Assembly (NCBI RefSeq): GCF_001697225.1
Contig: NZ_CP014671.1
Coordinates: 2,046,001-2,110,000 of the forward strand
DNA: 64,000 bases
Source of the DNA: Immundisolibacter cernigliae
GTDB taxonomy: Bacteria > Pseudomonadota > Gammaproteobacteria > Immundisolibacterales > Immundisolibacteraceae
Direction: 5' to 3'
A program made the translations under genes and the position numbers. The notes beneath the pieces are model-generated. The model was not told the origin of the DNA. It made no database searches and saw nothing but the letters and a program-made list of their open reading frames with translations. Positions 1-9,531 of this stretch are shown piece by piece (position 1 is the stretch's first letter; each line of letters opens with the position of its first letter).

Positions 1-421
1 TGGCCTCGCTCGCCAGGTACTCGCGGATGGTCGAGCGCAGCACCGCCCGGCCGTCGGCGCCGCGCGAAAACGGCGTCCGGCCGGCGCCCTTGAGCTGCAG
101 TTCGCGGCGGGCGCCGTCGACATCGATGAGATCACCCAGCAGCAGCGCCCGGCCGTCGCCCAGCTGCGGCACGTAGACGCCGAACTGGTGGCCCGCGTAC
201 ACCGCGGCCAGCGGCTGCACGTGCGCGGGCACGTGGTTGCCGCACAGCGTATCGATGTCTCGTGGCCCCAGATCACCAGACAGGCCGAGCTGTCCGCCCA
301 GGTCCGGGTTGAAGGCGATCAGGTAGGGCCGCGGCAGCGAGGTCGGCGCCTGCGGCGCGTAGAAGTCGGCGGGCAGGCGGGCGTAGGCGCCGGCAAGAAG
401 GCGCTGTTCGACTTCGCTCAT
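1..421 (-). CDS. selO: SelO-type protein adenylyltransferase, N-terminal part (runs off window)
   Basis: SelO proteins are pseudokinase-fold enzymes that transfer AMP from ATP to protein hydroxyl groups and are linked to redox stress. About 140 N-terminal residues are visible; the catalytic kinase-like core lies beyond the left edge. The visible part carries family landmarks in the expected order: the AGHQFG stretch, PQLGDGRA, LGD, then LKGAGRTPFSRGADGRA followed by LRSTIREYLASEA. The ATG chosen gives the usual compact N-terminus, starting MSEVEQRLLAG. It is convergent with nothing visible and lies head to tail, across about 240 bases, with the downstream-lying hydrolase on the same strand. 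Family assignment is secure from these motifs; activity cannot be judged because the ATP-binding residues are outside the window. Confidence 0.9.
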   Translation of the reverse strand, partial: MSEVEQRLLAGAYARLPADFYAPQAPTSLPRPYLIAFNPDLGGQLGLSGDLGPRDIDTLCGNHVPAHVQPLAAVYAGHQFGVYVPQLGDGRALLLGDLIDVDGARRELQLKGAGRTPFSRGADGRAVLRSTIREYLASEA

Positions 422-657
422 GAGGGACACGCAGACCGTGCCCGGCGGCAAGGCGGTTCAGTCAATGGGAAAAAGGGAAGGCCGGCAAAGCCGGCGTTCA
501 GTTGACGGGCGTGTGTCCGAGCGGGCGCGATTGCTAAACCCTCAAAAAAGCTCGCCTTTTTCAACACAAGGCGGCCGGCACGTAGTCAACCATGCAAGAC
601 CCGACGCGGCCTGACGTGTGTCAATTCAAGGCGACGGCGCGCATCCGCGTGCCGGGC

Positions 658-1527
658 TCATTGGTCTGCTGGCTTGCCGCCCGATGCATTGAACAGTTCG
701 TCAAAAAATTGCCGCATGGCGCCCCAGGAGCGCCGGTCGGCAGAAGCGTTGTAGGCGGCGCCGGTCGAGGCGTCGTTGCCGGCATCGGGATTGGTGAACG
801 AATGCACGGCGCCGCTGTAGCTGATCATTTGCCAGTCGACGTCGGCGCTGCGCAATTCCGCAAGCAGGGCATCGATATCAGCCGGCTTGACGAAAGGATC
901 CTCGGCGCCGTGCAAGATCAGCACCTTGCCTCTTATGTTCTTGCCGTCGGCGGGCGTTGGGCTGTCCAGCCCGCCATGGAAGCTGACCACGCCCCGCACG
1001 TCGACACCGGCGCGGGCCAGTTCCAGCACGCCGGTACCGCCGAAACAGTAGCCGATCGCGGCCGTGCGGGCAGCGTCGGCTTGCGGACTTGCCAGCATGG
1101 CCCGGTAGCCTGCCTGCAGGCGCGACCGAAACAGCGCGCGATCCTGCTTGTATTTGCCGGCCTGGGCGCTGGCCGCTTCGGGAGAATCCGGGCGCACGCC
1201 CTTGCCGTAAATATCCGCCGCGAACGCCAGATAGCCCAGTCGCGCCAGTTGCTGCGCGCGCTGTTGGACGGTGGGACCGACGCCCTTCCAGTCATGGACG
1301 ATCAGTACCGCGGGGCGTTTGCCGACTTTCGCGGCGTCGTAGGCGAGATAGCCTTCCAGAACCTGGTCGCCGTCGCGATACTCGATGACCTGCGTTTTGA
1401 GCGCGGCGTGCGGCACCGTTCCGATGGCCGACGATTTGCCGGGCAACGTGTCGGCCCGGGTGAGCATCGGCTGCCAGGCAAGCATCAGCGCCGCCGACAG
1501 GCCGGCGATCAGAACGCGGTATCTCAT
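658..1527 (-). CDS. Secreted dienelactone hydrolase family protein
   Basis: An alpha/beta hydrolase of the dienelactone hydrolase family (289 aa). Residues 1-25 form a Sec signal peptide, so it probably acts in the periplasm, unlike cytoplasmic carboxymethylenebutenolidase. The family triad is visible: nucleophile Cys161 in GYCFGG, Asp210 in LHGAEDPF, and His242 in SGAVHSF. The nearest upstream gene on the same strand is the propeller/haem protein, about 100 bases away, so co-transcription is possible. True dienelactone hydrolases open the lactone ring in chlorocatechol breakdown, but many exported paralogues act on unknown esters. No lactone pathway genes sit beside it, so the substrate is not assigned. 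Confidence 0.85.
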   Translation of the reverse strand: MRYRVLIAGLSAALMLAWQPMLTRADTLPGKSSAIGTVPHAALKTQVIEYRDGDQVLEGYLAYDAAKVGKRPAVLIVHDWKGVGPTVQQRAQQLARLGYLAFAADIYGKGVRPDSPEAASAQAGKYKQDRALFRSRLQAGYRAMLASPQADAARTAAIGYCFGGTGVLELARAGVDVRGVVSFHGGLDSPTPADGKNIRGKVLILHGAEDPFVKPADIDALLAELRSADVDWQMISYSGAVHSFTNPDAGNDASTGAAYNASADRRSWGAMRQFFDELFNASGGKPADQ

Positions 1528-1633
1528 TGCGAGGCCAATCTGGATTTTGGTGACACCGGGCCAGCAGAGCGAAAGTCATGCCCCGCCGGCAGGCGGATCG
1601 ACAGCGAAGGCGGCAGTGATCCTTGCTGCCGGG

Positions 1634-3364
1634 TTATTGCGCCGAGCCGACGGTGATGGCGTCGCCCGGATCGACCATCACGAAGCGGCTCGGACCCGCA
1701 CCGGTGGGGATGTTGGAGTACGCCGTCCACAGGTTGCCGTTGCGCCGGTCGAACGTGATCATGCGCAGGTAGCCCATTTCGCTGGGCAGCGGGAACACCT
1801 CGAAGCTGCGATCGGCCGGGTCGAACCTGTAGATCACGTCGGTGTTGCTGGTGCCCAGCCACACCACCTTGCGCCACGGGTCCCAGACCGCGCTGTAGGA
1901 GGCGTTGCTGGGGTCCGGCATCATCACGCGGGCCAGTTCCTTGTCGGCCTTGCTGTCGTAGATCAGCAGCTCCCCGGTGCCGAACATGGGCACGTACAGC
2001 ACGTCCTGATCGTCGATCGCCATGCGCCGAGGTCCGGCGCCCTGCGGCATCGGCAGATACACATCCAGCTTGTCGGTTTCGGTATTGATGGCGCCGACAC
2101 CACCGGACAGCTGCGAGAACCACACGCGCTTGCCGTCGTGTGTGATCACCGCGCCGTACAGGGAGCTGTGCATGGGCGACTCGCCTTCGTCCTTGGGCGT
2201 GTCGACGGTGGTGATCTGACCGGTCGCCGGATCCAGACTGGCCATGCGGTTGCTGCCGATCAGCGTGAACCAGTAGCGGCCCTTCGGATCCGGCATGGCC
2301 TGGAATTTGTAGTCCGGCGCAATGTCGTGCGCCATTTCGTACTTGCCGAACTTGTCGAACAGCTGCCACTGCTCGGTCTTCGGATCAAAGCGACCGACCA
2401 CGCCCTGCTCCAGCATGGTCACCCAGAATTTGCCATCGGGCGTATCGATGATGGTGTGCGGTCCGGTCGGGCCGGCGTAGGGGATCGGGTAGGGCTTCTG
2501 CTCGCCGGTTTCCGGATCCACCCGCAGCAGGCGGTTGTGTTGCAGGTCGGCGCCCCACAGGTAGGGGGAGTCGGGCGTCAGACCGACCTCGCGCACGAAG
2601 GCATCCTGCGGCAGCTGGATTTCGCGCATCAGGGTCTTACCCGTCACGCCCAGCGGCGCGCCGTAGTCATAGCTTTTCAGTTGATCGAAACGGGTCGGCA
2701 GATGTTTGGCCAGGAAGGCCGAAATCTGCTCCTCGTCGTGCGCATCGAACGAGCCCTGCGAGGGGTCGAAAACACCCTTCAGGTCCATCTTGGCCGGGTC
2801 GTACAGGCTCTGGTCAGGGCCGATCTGCACGAACTTGACGCGCATGTAGTTGATCATGGCCTTCCAGGCGGCTTGCTTTTCCGCCTCGGACTTGCCGTCC
2901 AGCATTTCGGAGTAATGACGCACCTTCTGCGACGGGAACTGGTGGCAGCTGGTGCATTGCAGGATGGTGTTGGCGCGCGCCAGGTCATCGGCACCGGTGC
3001 GCGGCAGCCAGGCCGACGGCGGCGCACTGTCGGCCGTGTTGGTTGCTACGGTCAGGGTGATTTTCGCCGCCTGGGCCGGGTCCAGCGTGACCGGCGCGTA
3101 GCCTAGCTTGCGCACCGACAGCTGCGTGCCGGCCGCCTTGGCCGGCAGTGTGTAGCGGCCGTCGGCGTCGGTGAAGACGGTGTAGGTGGAGGCGCCCAGC
3201 GCCAGTTCGGCCGGCTGCAGTGTCACCATCGCCTGTGCCACGGGGGCGCCGGTGGCGTCGATGACCTGCCCTTCGGTGGCCAGGGCGGCGGCGGGCATCA
3301 GAAGCACCGCCGCCGCACCCAACCCCATCACTAACCGGCCTTGGCCGGCGGCACTGGCTGCCAT
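1634..3364 (-). CDS. Exported protein with carboxypeptidase-regulatory-like, cytochrome c and Vgb-type beta-propeller regions
   Basis: A 576-aa exported protein. The ATG is chosen over an in-frame ATG 87 bases upstream because GGAGGAG lies just before it and a clean signal peptide (residues 1-29, ending AALA) follows. Residues about 30-108 look like a carboxypeptidase-regulatory/transthyretin-like beta-sandwich. Residues 137-141 (CTSCH) match the CxxCH haem c motif, followed by a short helical part. The rest, about 235-560, has repeated DG-x-FW and YxAVWDPWR-like blades resembling virginiamycin B lyase propellers. A role in periplasmic electron transfer or substrate sensing is plausible. The adjacent oxidoreductase suggests a shared pathway, but no substrate can be named. 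Confidence 0.75.
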   Translation of the reverse strand: MAASAAGQGRLVMGLGAAAVLLMPAAALATEGQVIDATGAPVAQAMVTLQPAELALGASTYTVFTDADGRYTLPAKAAGTQLSVRKLGYAPVTLDPAQAAKITLTVATNTADSAPPSAWLPRTGADDLARANTILQCTSCHQFPSQKVRHYSEMLDGKSEAEKQAAWKAMINYMRVKFVQIGPDQSLYDPAKMDLKGVFDPSQGSFDAHDEEQISAFLAKHLPTRFDQLKSYDYGAPLGVTGKTLMREIQLPQDAFVREVGLTPDSPYLWGADLQHNRLLRVDPETGEQKPYPIPYAGPTGPHTIIDTPDGKFWVTMLEQGVVGRFDPKTEQWQLFDKFGKYEMAHDIAPDYKFQAMPDPKGRYWFTLIGSNRMASLDPATGQITTVDTPKDEGESPMHSSLYGAVITHDGKRVWFSQLSGGVGAINTETDKLDVYLPMPQGAGPRRMAIDDQDVLYVPMFGTGELLIYDSKADKELARVMMPDPSNASYSAVWDPWRKVVWLGTSNTDVIYRFDPADRSFEVFPLPSEMGYLRMITFDRRNGNLWTAYSNIPTGAGPSRFVMVDPGDAITVGSAQ

Positions 3365-3457
3365 TTTTTCTCCTCCGTAACCGGGTGCCGACCGACCATG
3401 CAGAGGTCGTGGCAGGTGCCGGAATCTACTGCAGAACGGACGTTTGGGCAATGTGGT

Positions 3458-6400
3458 TCAGGCGGCGGCGCGTTGCTCGCGTGGCGCCCGGTAGCGCTCC
3501 AGCAACTGCGCCTCCAGGGCCTTGGCCTGCGCCACGTTGGCTTCCTTGATGTGGCCGAAGCCGCGCATCTGCTGCGGCAGTTCTGCGATCTGCAGCGCCA
3601 GCGCGTGGCTGTCGTGGTCGAGCCCGGCAAGCAGCGTGTCGACGGTGCGCTCGTACTCGCCGATCAGGCGCCGCTCCATGCGCCGCTCGGCGGTGTGTCC
3701 GAACGGATCGAGCAGGCTGCCGCGCAGGAACTTCAGGCGCGCCAGAACTTTCAGTACCGGCAGCATCCATGCTCCGTACTCGCGCTTTTGCAGTTCGCCA
3801 CTGACCGGATCGCGACGCGCCAGCAGCGGCGGCGCCAGGTGGAAGCGCAGGCGCGTGTCGCCGGCGAAGGTCTCGCGCAGCTTGGCCAGGAACTCGCCGT
3901 CCGTATACAGGCGCGCCACCTCGTACTCGTCCTTGTAGGCCAGCAGCTTGTAGAAGTTGCGCGCCACCGTTTCGGCCAGACCGGTCATGCCCCTGGCGCG
4001 GGTCGTCTCGGCCTCCTGCACACGCTGCACGAGCGTGCGAAAGCGCTCGGCGTAGGCGGCGTTTTGATAGGCCGTCAGATCCTCGACCCGGCGTGCAATC
4101 ACGCTCGGCAGGTCATGCGAGAACTGCTCGGCCCGGCCCGGTTGGTGGCCGGCCGCGGCGATGTCCTCCACCTGCCGCGGCTGGGCGGCATACAGCCGAC
4201 CCCAGCGGAAGATGCTGGTGTTGCCCTCGACGAACACGCCGTTTAGCACAATGGCGCGCTCCAGGGCGGCCGGCGATACCGGCAGCAGGCCGCGCTGGCA
4301 GGCGTAGCCGAGCAGGAACAGGTTGGCACCGATGGCGTCGCCGATCAGCTGGCGCGACAGGCGCGTGGCGTCCACGAAGTGCACGCGCCCATCACCACAG
4401 AAATCGCTGACGGCGTGCTTCAGGTCCACGCCCGGCAGGGCCAGATCCGGCTGACGGGTGAAGTCGCCGGTCATCTGCTCGTAGGTATTGACCACGGCGT
4501 GCGTGCTGCCGGCGCGGGCCTTGGCCAGCACCTTCTCGCTGGCGCAGGTCACCAGGTCCGGGCCCAGCAGCAGATCGGCATTGCCGTCGCCCACACGCGC
4601 CGCGTGCAGGGCCTCGGCGCTGGGGCCGATCTGAACGTGGCTGAACACGGAGCCGAATTTCTGCGACAGGCCGGTGTCGTCCAGCGTCTGCACGTGCAGG
4701 CCCTGCATGTGCGCGGCGGTGGCCAGCAGCTGGCTGATGGTGACCACGCCGGTGCCGCCGATGCCAGCCACCAGCATGCCGAACGCGCCATCGAGTGCCG
4801 GCGCTGCAGGTTCCGGCAGGCCGGCCAGCAGGTCCTGCGGCACGGCGCTGCCACTGCGCCGCGCCAGCGTGCCGCCGTGCACGGTGACGAAGCTCGGGCA
4901 AAAGCCCTTCACGCAGGAGTAATCCTTGTTGCAGGCGGACTGGTCGATGGCGCGCTTGCGGCCGAATTCGGTCTCCAGCGGCAGCACCGACAGGCAGTTC
5001 GATTTCACCGAACAGTCGCCGCAGCCCTCGCACACGCGGTCGTTGATGAACACCCGCTTGTCCGGCTCGGCCAGCGTGCCGCGCTTGCGCCGCCGCCGCT
5101 TCTCGGTGCCGCAGGTCTGCTCGTAGATCAGCACCGAGATGCCGGGGTACTCGCGCAGCTCGCGCTGCACGGCGTCCAACTGGTCGCGGTGGTCGAGGGT
5201 GGTGCCCTCGGCAAAATCGCGGCGGTTGAATTTTTCCGGCGCGTCGCTGACCACGGCGATGCGCTGCACGCTCTCGCCGTGCATCTGGTGGGTGATCTGC
5301 GCCACGCTGATCGGGCCGTCGATGGGCTGGCCGCCGGTCATGGCGGTGGCGTCGTTGTAGAGGATCTTGTAGGTGACGTTGACGCCGGCGGCCACCGCCT
5401 GACGGATCGCCAGGAGGCCGGAGTGGTAGTAGGTGCCGTCACCGATGTTGACGAACACGTGCTTCAGGTCCGTGAACGGCGCCATGCCGACCCAGCTGAC
5501 GCCCTCGGCGCCCATGTGGGTCCAGGTCTTGGTGTTGCGCTCCATGCGCTGGGCCAGGAAATGACAGCCGATGCCGGCCAGCGCCACGCTGCCGTCCGGA
5601 ATGCGCGTGCCGGTGTTGTGCGGGCAGCCGGAGCAGAAGTACGGCGTGCGCTGGAACTTGGCCTGATAGGCGCTGGCCCGCTCGCGCTGGCCCTCCAGCA
5701 GCGCGATGCGGCTGTCCATGCCGGACTGTGGGGCGAGCAGGGCAAGGCGCGCCGCCAGCACGCGGGCGATGGGTCGTGGCGACAGCTCGCCGTGGTCCGC
5801 AAACAGCACCCGGCCATCCAGGTCGCGCTTGCCCAGCACGCGCGGCCGGCGGCTGTCCGGCAGGCCAAACAGCAGGTCCTTGATCTGGCCCTCCAGCATC
5901 GGCCGGCCCTCTTCCACCACCAGCAGTTCTTCCAGGCCGGCAGCGAAATCGCTCATGCCCTGCGGCTCCAGCGGCCAGATCAGCGCCGGCTTGTAGATGC
6001 TGATGCCAAGCTCGCCCGCCGTGCGGTCGTCCAGGCCCAGGTCGAGCAGCGCCTGGCGCAGATCCTCGTGCGCCTTGCCAAAGGCCACGATGCCCAGCCG
6101 CGGCCGCGGGCTGGCCAACGTCACGCGGTCCAGGCCACTGGCCCGCACCGCCGCCTGCACCGCCGGCAGGCGGTAGCGCATCAGGCGTTCTTCCTGAAAG
6201 GTCGGCCAGTCCGGCACGCGCAGGTGCACGCCATCCGGCGGCATGACGAAATCGGCCGGGATGACCACGTGACTGCCGGGCGAATCCAGATCGATCACCG
6301 CCGTCGATTCGGCGATGTCGGTCACCAGCTTGAGCGCCACCCACACGCCCGAGAAGCGCGAGATGGCCAGGCCCGCCAGGCCGTAGTCGTAGACCTCCTG

Positions 6401-6928
6401 CACGTTGCCGGCGGCCAGCACCGGAATGCCGGCCGCCATCAGCGCGAATTCGCTCTGCTGCGGCACGGTGGAGGAGTGACACACCGGATCGTCGCCGACT
6501 GCCATCAGCACGCCGCCCTGCGGCGCCGTGCCGGCCAGGTTGGCGTGGTGCAGGGCATCGCCGCTGCGCTCCACGCCCGGGCCCTTGCCGTACCACATGG
6601 CGTACACGCCGTCGTAGCGGGCGCCTTCGAAGACCTTCAGCTGCTGCGTGCCCCAGATGGCGGTGGCGGCCAGGTCCTCGTTCACGCCGGCCCGGAACAC
6701 CACGTGGTGTGCGGCCAGATGCTCGCCGGCGCTCCACAGCGCCTTGTCCAGCGTGCCCAGCGGCGATCCGCGGTAGCCGGACACGTAGCCTGCCGTGTTC
6801 AGGCCCGCCGCCAAATCGCGCACGCGCTGCTCCATCAGCAGGCGCGTCAGGGCCTGCGTGGCGGACACCAGCACCCGTCCGTGGGGCTGCGCGTATTTGT
6901 CGTCGAGGGTGACCGGCAAAAGGCTCAT
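3458..6928 (-). CDS. Fused indolepyruvate ferredoxin oxidoreductase family protein
   Basis: A 1156-aa single-chain 2-oxoacid:ferredoxin oxidoreductase. Such enzymes decarboxylate 2-oxoacids (often aryl pyruvates) to acyl-CoA, passing electrons to ferredoxin. The N-terminal half carries pyrimidine- and thiamine-diphosphate-binding regions, with CSGCP at 432-435 and a GDGTYYHS...LYND thiamine motif near 496-525. Cysteines from about 633 (CEGCGDC, then NKDYSCVKGFCP) are suited to iron-sulfur clusters. From about 717 the AGIGGTGVVT stretch marks the gamma domain, followed by a C-terminal region like DUF6537. The ATG used has GGAG upstream; a start 84 bases earlier lacks support. It is divergent from the SDR gene, with about 135 bases between. 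Confidence 0.88.
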   Translation of the reverse strand: MSLLPVTLDDKYAQPHGRVLVSATQALTRLLMEQRVRDLAAGLNTAGYVSGYRGSPLGTLDKALWSAGEHLAAHHVVFRAGVNEDLAATAIWGTQQLKVFEGARYDGVYAMWYGKGPGVERSGDALHHANLAGTAPQGGVLMAVGDDPVCHSSTVPQQSEFALMAAGIPVLAAGNVQEVYDYGLAGLAISRFSGVWVALKLVTDIAESTAVIDLDSPGSHVVIPADFVMPPDGVHLRVPDWPTFQEERLMRYRLPAVQAAVRASGLDRVTLASPRPRLGIVAFGKAHEDLRQALLDLGLDDRTAGELGISIYKPALIWPLEPQGMSDFAAGLEELLVVEEGRPMLEGQIKDLLFGLPDSRRPRVLGKRDLDGRVLFADHGELSPRPIARVLAARLALLAPQSGMDSRIALLEGQRERASAYQAKFQRTPYFCSGCPHNTGTRIPDGSVALAGIGCHFLAQRMERNTKTWTHMGAEGVSWVGMAPFTDLKHVFVNIGDGTYYHSGLLAIRQAVAAGVNVTYKILYNDATAMTGGQPIDGPISVAQITHQMHGESVQRIAVVSDAPEKFNRRDFAEGTTLDHRDQLDAVQRELREYPGISVLIYEQTCGTEKRRRRKRGTLAEPDKRVFINDRVCEGCGDCSVKSNCLSVLPLETEFGRKRAIDQSACNKDYSCVKGFCPSFVTVHGGTLARRSGSAVPQDLLAGLPEPAAPALDGAFGMLVAGIGGTGVVTISQLLATAAHMQGLHVQTLDDTGLSQKFGSVFSHVQIGPSAEALHAARVGDGNADLLLGPDLVTCASEKVLAKARAGSTHAVVNTYEQMTGDFTRQPDLALPGVDLKHAVSDFCGDGRVHFVDATRLSRQLIGDAIGANLFLLGYACQRGLLPVSPAALERAIVLNGVFVEGNTSIFRWGRLYAAQPRQVEDIAAAGHQPGRAEQFSHDLPSVIARRVEDLTAYQNAAYAERFRTLVQRVQEAETTRARGMTGLAETVARNFYKLLAYKDEYEVARLYTDGEFLAKLRETFAGDTRLRFHLAPPLLARRDPVSGELQKREYGAWMLPVLKVLARLKFLRGSLLDPFGHTAERRMERRLIGEYERTVDTLLAGLDHDSHALALQIAELPQQMRGFGHIKEANVAQAKALEAQLLERYRAPREQRAAA

Positions 6929-7064
6929 GCAGGGCTCCGCATTGGATGGACACGGCCGAGGTGGGCCAGCAAGCGTACCGCCGGCCCGACTGCAGCGCCA
7001 ACGTGCCGGCAACGGCGGTTAGACTCCGGGCGCAGCTTTCACACAGAATCTGGAGGAGCGATCC

Positions 7065-7847
7065 ATGAGCGGATTACTGGACGGACGGGTGGTGATCGTC
7101 ACCGGCGCGGCGCGCGGCATTGGCCAGGCCTATGCCAAGGCGTTGAGCGAAGCCGGGGCGACGGTAGTGGCGGCGGACATCCTGGACTGCGCGCAGACGC
7201 TTGGCCTGCTCGGCGGACGCGGCCTGGGCGTGAAAGTCGACATCACCGACATGGCCAGTTGCACCGCGATGGCCGAGGCCACGCAAAAGGCCCACGGCCG
7301 CATCGACGGCATCATCAACAACGCAGCCATGTTCGGCCCCAGCGCCGTGACCGAGGGCGCGCGCATGCTGCCCTTCGACGAAATCACCGAAGACGCCTGG
7401 CAGCGCATGATGAACATCAACGTCACCGGCACCTGGCACGCCTGCAAGGCGGTGGTGCCGGCCATGCGTGCGCAGGGCTACGGCAAGATCGTCAACATCT
7501 CGTCGAACACCATCCAGCTGGGCAATCCGAACCTGCTGCATTACGTGGTCAGCAAGGGTGCGGTGGCCACCATGACGCGCTGTCTGGCGCGTGAACTCGG
7601 GCCCGCCGGCATCCGCGTCAACACCCTGGTGCCGGGCTTCATCCAGAGCCAGGCCAGCCTGGACATCATGCGCGAGAACCACGCCGAGGCCATCACCGGC
7701 GCCATGAAGTCGATCTGCTCCCTGGGCCGCGAGCAGTACGCGGACGATCTGGTCGGCACGGCCGTGTATCTGCAGTCGGCGCTGTCGGACTTCGTGTCCG
7801 GACAGATGATCTCGGTCGACGGCGGCGCCTGCTTTACCGGCATGTAG
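7065..7847 (+). CDS. Short-chain dehydrogenase/reductase
   Basis: A classical SDR of 260 aa that should oxidise or reduce a hydroxyl/carbonyl with NAD(P). The nucleotide-binding TGAARGIG motif is at residues 14-21, NNAA near 87-90, and the catalytic Ser of ISSNT and Tyr-x3-Lys of HYVVSKG lie in the right order. The C-terminal SVDGG signature is present. An acidic residue after the second strand (AADI) suggests preference for NAD. A good ribosome site (GGAGGAG) lies 7-8 bases before the ATG. It is transcribed away from the oxoacid oxidoreductase and only 28 bases before ggt, so it may share a transcript with ggt. Substrate unknown. Confidence 0.9.
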   Translation: MSGLLDGRVVIVTGAARGIGQAYAKALSEAGATVVAADILDCAQTLGLLGGRGLGVKVDITDMASCTAMAEATQKAHGRIDGIINNAAMFGPSAVTEGARMLPFDEITEDAWQRMMNINVTGTWHACKAVVPAMRAQGYGKIVNISSNTIQLGNPNLLHYVVSKGAVATMTRCLARELGPAGIRVNTLVPGFIQSQASLDIMRENHAEAITGAMKSICSLGREQYADDLVGTAVYLQSALSDFVSGQMISVDGGACFTGM

Positions 7848-7875
7848 GCCGGTCGTTTCAATCCTGGAGATAGAC

Positions 7876-9531
7876 GTGCGTCGCCTGCTTTTTGTCCTTG
7901 TCTGGCTGTGCGCCCTGCCGGCCACCGCCACCCCGCGCCTGGGCGCCATCGCCAGTGCCCATCCGCTGGCCACCGAGGCCGGTTTCGAGGTCCTGGCGGC
8001 CGGTGGCAACGCCTGTGATGCCGCAGTGGCGGTCAGCGCCGCGCTGGCGGTGGTGGAACCGGTCAGCTCCGGCATCGGCGGCGGTGGCTTTTATCTGATC
8101 CAGCGCCGCGGCGCCGAGGCGCTGTTCGTCGATGCGCGCGAGACTGCGCCGGCCAGCGCCACGCGCGACATGTACCTGGGCGCGGATGGCCAGCCGGTGC
8201 GGCGAAAGTCCCTTGACGGCCCGCTGGCGGCCGGCATCCCCGGCGAGCCGGCGGCGCTGGTGCACCTGACCCGCCGCTGCGGCCGCCTGGACCTTGATCG
8301 CAACCTCGCGCCGGCCATCCGCCTGGCGGCCGAGGGCTTCGAGCCGGACGCGTTTCACCTGCAGATGACGGCCATGCGAAAAAGCGCCCTGGCCGCATCA
8401 CCGGCAGCGGCGGTCATCTTTCTGGACCAGGGCGAGCCGCCCAAGCCCGGTTTTCGGCTGGTGCAGAAGGATCTGGCCGCGGTGCTGCAGCGCCTGGCCC
8501 GCAGCGGCAAGGCGGGTTTTTACGACGGCCAGACGGCGCGGCTGATCATCGACGGCGTCAACGCTGCCGGCGGCGCCTGGACCGAGGCCGATCTTCGCGA
8601 CTACAAGGCCGTCGAACGCAGGCCGCTGCGCGGGCGCCATCGCGACACGGACATTCTGACCGCGCCGCCGCCCTCGTCGGGCGGTGTTGCGCTCATCACG
8701 GCGCTGAACATCCTGGAAGGCTATGCGCTGAACCTGCGCGATGCGGTCACCGGCAAGCACCTGATCATCGAGGCCATGCGCCGCGCCTACCGCGACCGCG
8801 CCGAGTATCTGGGCGATCCGGATTTCGTGGTCATGCCGATCGCCCAGCTCCTCAGCAAGGACTACGCCGCCGGCCTGCGGGCCGGCATCCGGCCGGACCG
8901 GGCCACCCCCAGCGCCGGTCTGCCGGGCGCCCCGGCCGCGGCGGAGGGCACCGACACCACGCATTTCTCGGTGGTCGATACGCATGGCAACGTGGTGTCG
9001 GCGACGCTGAGCGTGAACATCCCGTTCGGCTCCGGCTTCGTGCCGCCGGGCACCGGGATTCTGCTGAACGACGAAATGGACGATTTCTCGGCCAAGGAGG
9101 GCAGCCCCAACACCTACGGCCTGGTCGGCAACCACGCCAACGCCATTGCGCCGGGCAAGCGGCCGCTGTCGAGCATGACGCCGACCATCCTGCGCCGCGG
9201 CGACAGCGTGGCCGTGCTGGGCACGCCCGGCGGCAGCCGCATCATCAGCATGGTGCTGCTGGGCACACTCACATTCGCGCAGGGCAACGACGACCCGGCC
9301 GCCTGGGTGAGCACCGGGCGCTACCACCACCAGTTCCTGCCGGACGTGGTCGAGTACGAGCCGCAGGGCCTGGGCGAAACCGACATCGCCGGCCTGCAAA
9401 GGCTCGGCCACAGCCTGAAGCAGGTCGACCGCCGCTACGGAAACATGCAGGCCATCGCCTGGAACACCCGCAGCGGCGCCATGCAGGCAGCGAGCGACCC
9501 GCGTCGCCAGGGCAGCGCGCAGGTGCGGTGA
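7876..9531 (+). CDS. ggt: Gamma-glutamyltransferase
   Basis: Gamma-glutamyltransferase cleaves or transfers the gamma-glutamyl group of glutathione in the periplasm after self-cleavage into two subunits. The 551-aa precursor starts at GTG with a GGAG site upstream and has a signal peptide (about residues 1-19). The conserved EGTDTTHFSVVD places the self-processing nucleophile at Thr361. PLSSMTP and GTPGGSRII, which line the glutamyl site, follow in the small subunit. Length matches the family. It sits 28 bases after the SDR gene, and its stop overlaps a short reading frame that may be a peroxidase remnant. Glutathione breakdown is the expected role; a specific link with neighbours is not evident. 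Confidence 0.93.
   Translation: MRRLLFVLVWLCALPATATPRLGAIASAHPLATEAGFEVLAAGGNACDAAVAVSAALAVVEPVSSGIGGGGFYLIQRRGAEALFVDARETAPASATRDMYLGADGQPVRRKSLDGPLAAGIPGEPAALVHLTRRCGRLDLDRNLAPAIRLAAEGFEPDAFHLQMTAMRKSALAASPAAAVIFLDQGEPPKPGFRLVQKDLAAVLQRLARSGKAGFYDGQTARLIIDGVNAAGGAWTEADLRDYKAVERRPLRGRHRDTDILTAPPPSSGGVALITALNILEGYALNLRDAVTGKHLIIEAMRRAYRDRAEYLGDPDFVVMPIAQLLSKDYAAGLRAGIRPDRATPSAGLPGAPAAAEGTDTTHFSVVDTHGNVVSATLSVNIPFGSGFVPPGTGILLNDEMDDFSAKEGSPNTYGLVGNHANAIAPGKRPLSSMTPTILRRGDSVAVLGTPGGSRIISMVLLGTLTFAQGNDDPAAWVSTGRYHHQFLPDVVEYEPQGLGETDIAGLQRLGHSLKQVDRRYGNMQAIAWNTRSGAMQAASDPRRQGSAQVR

Noticed and set aside
4379..7594. A 1071-codon plus-strand frame antisense to the oxoacid oxidoreductase
   Set aside because: It runs through the reverse complement of conserved motifs and then into the SDR gene in another frame; an artefact of high GC.
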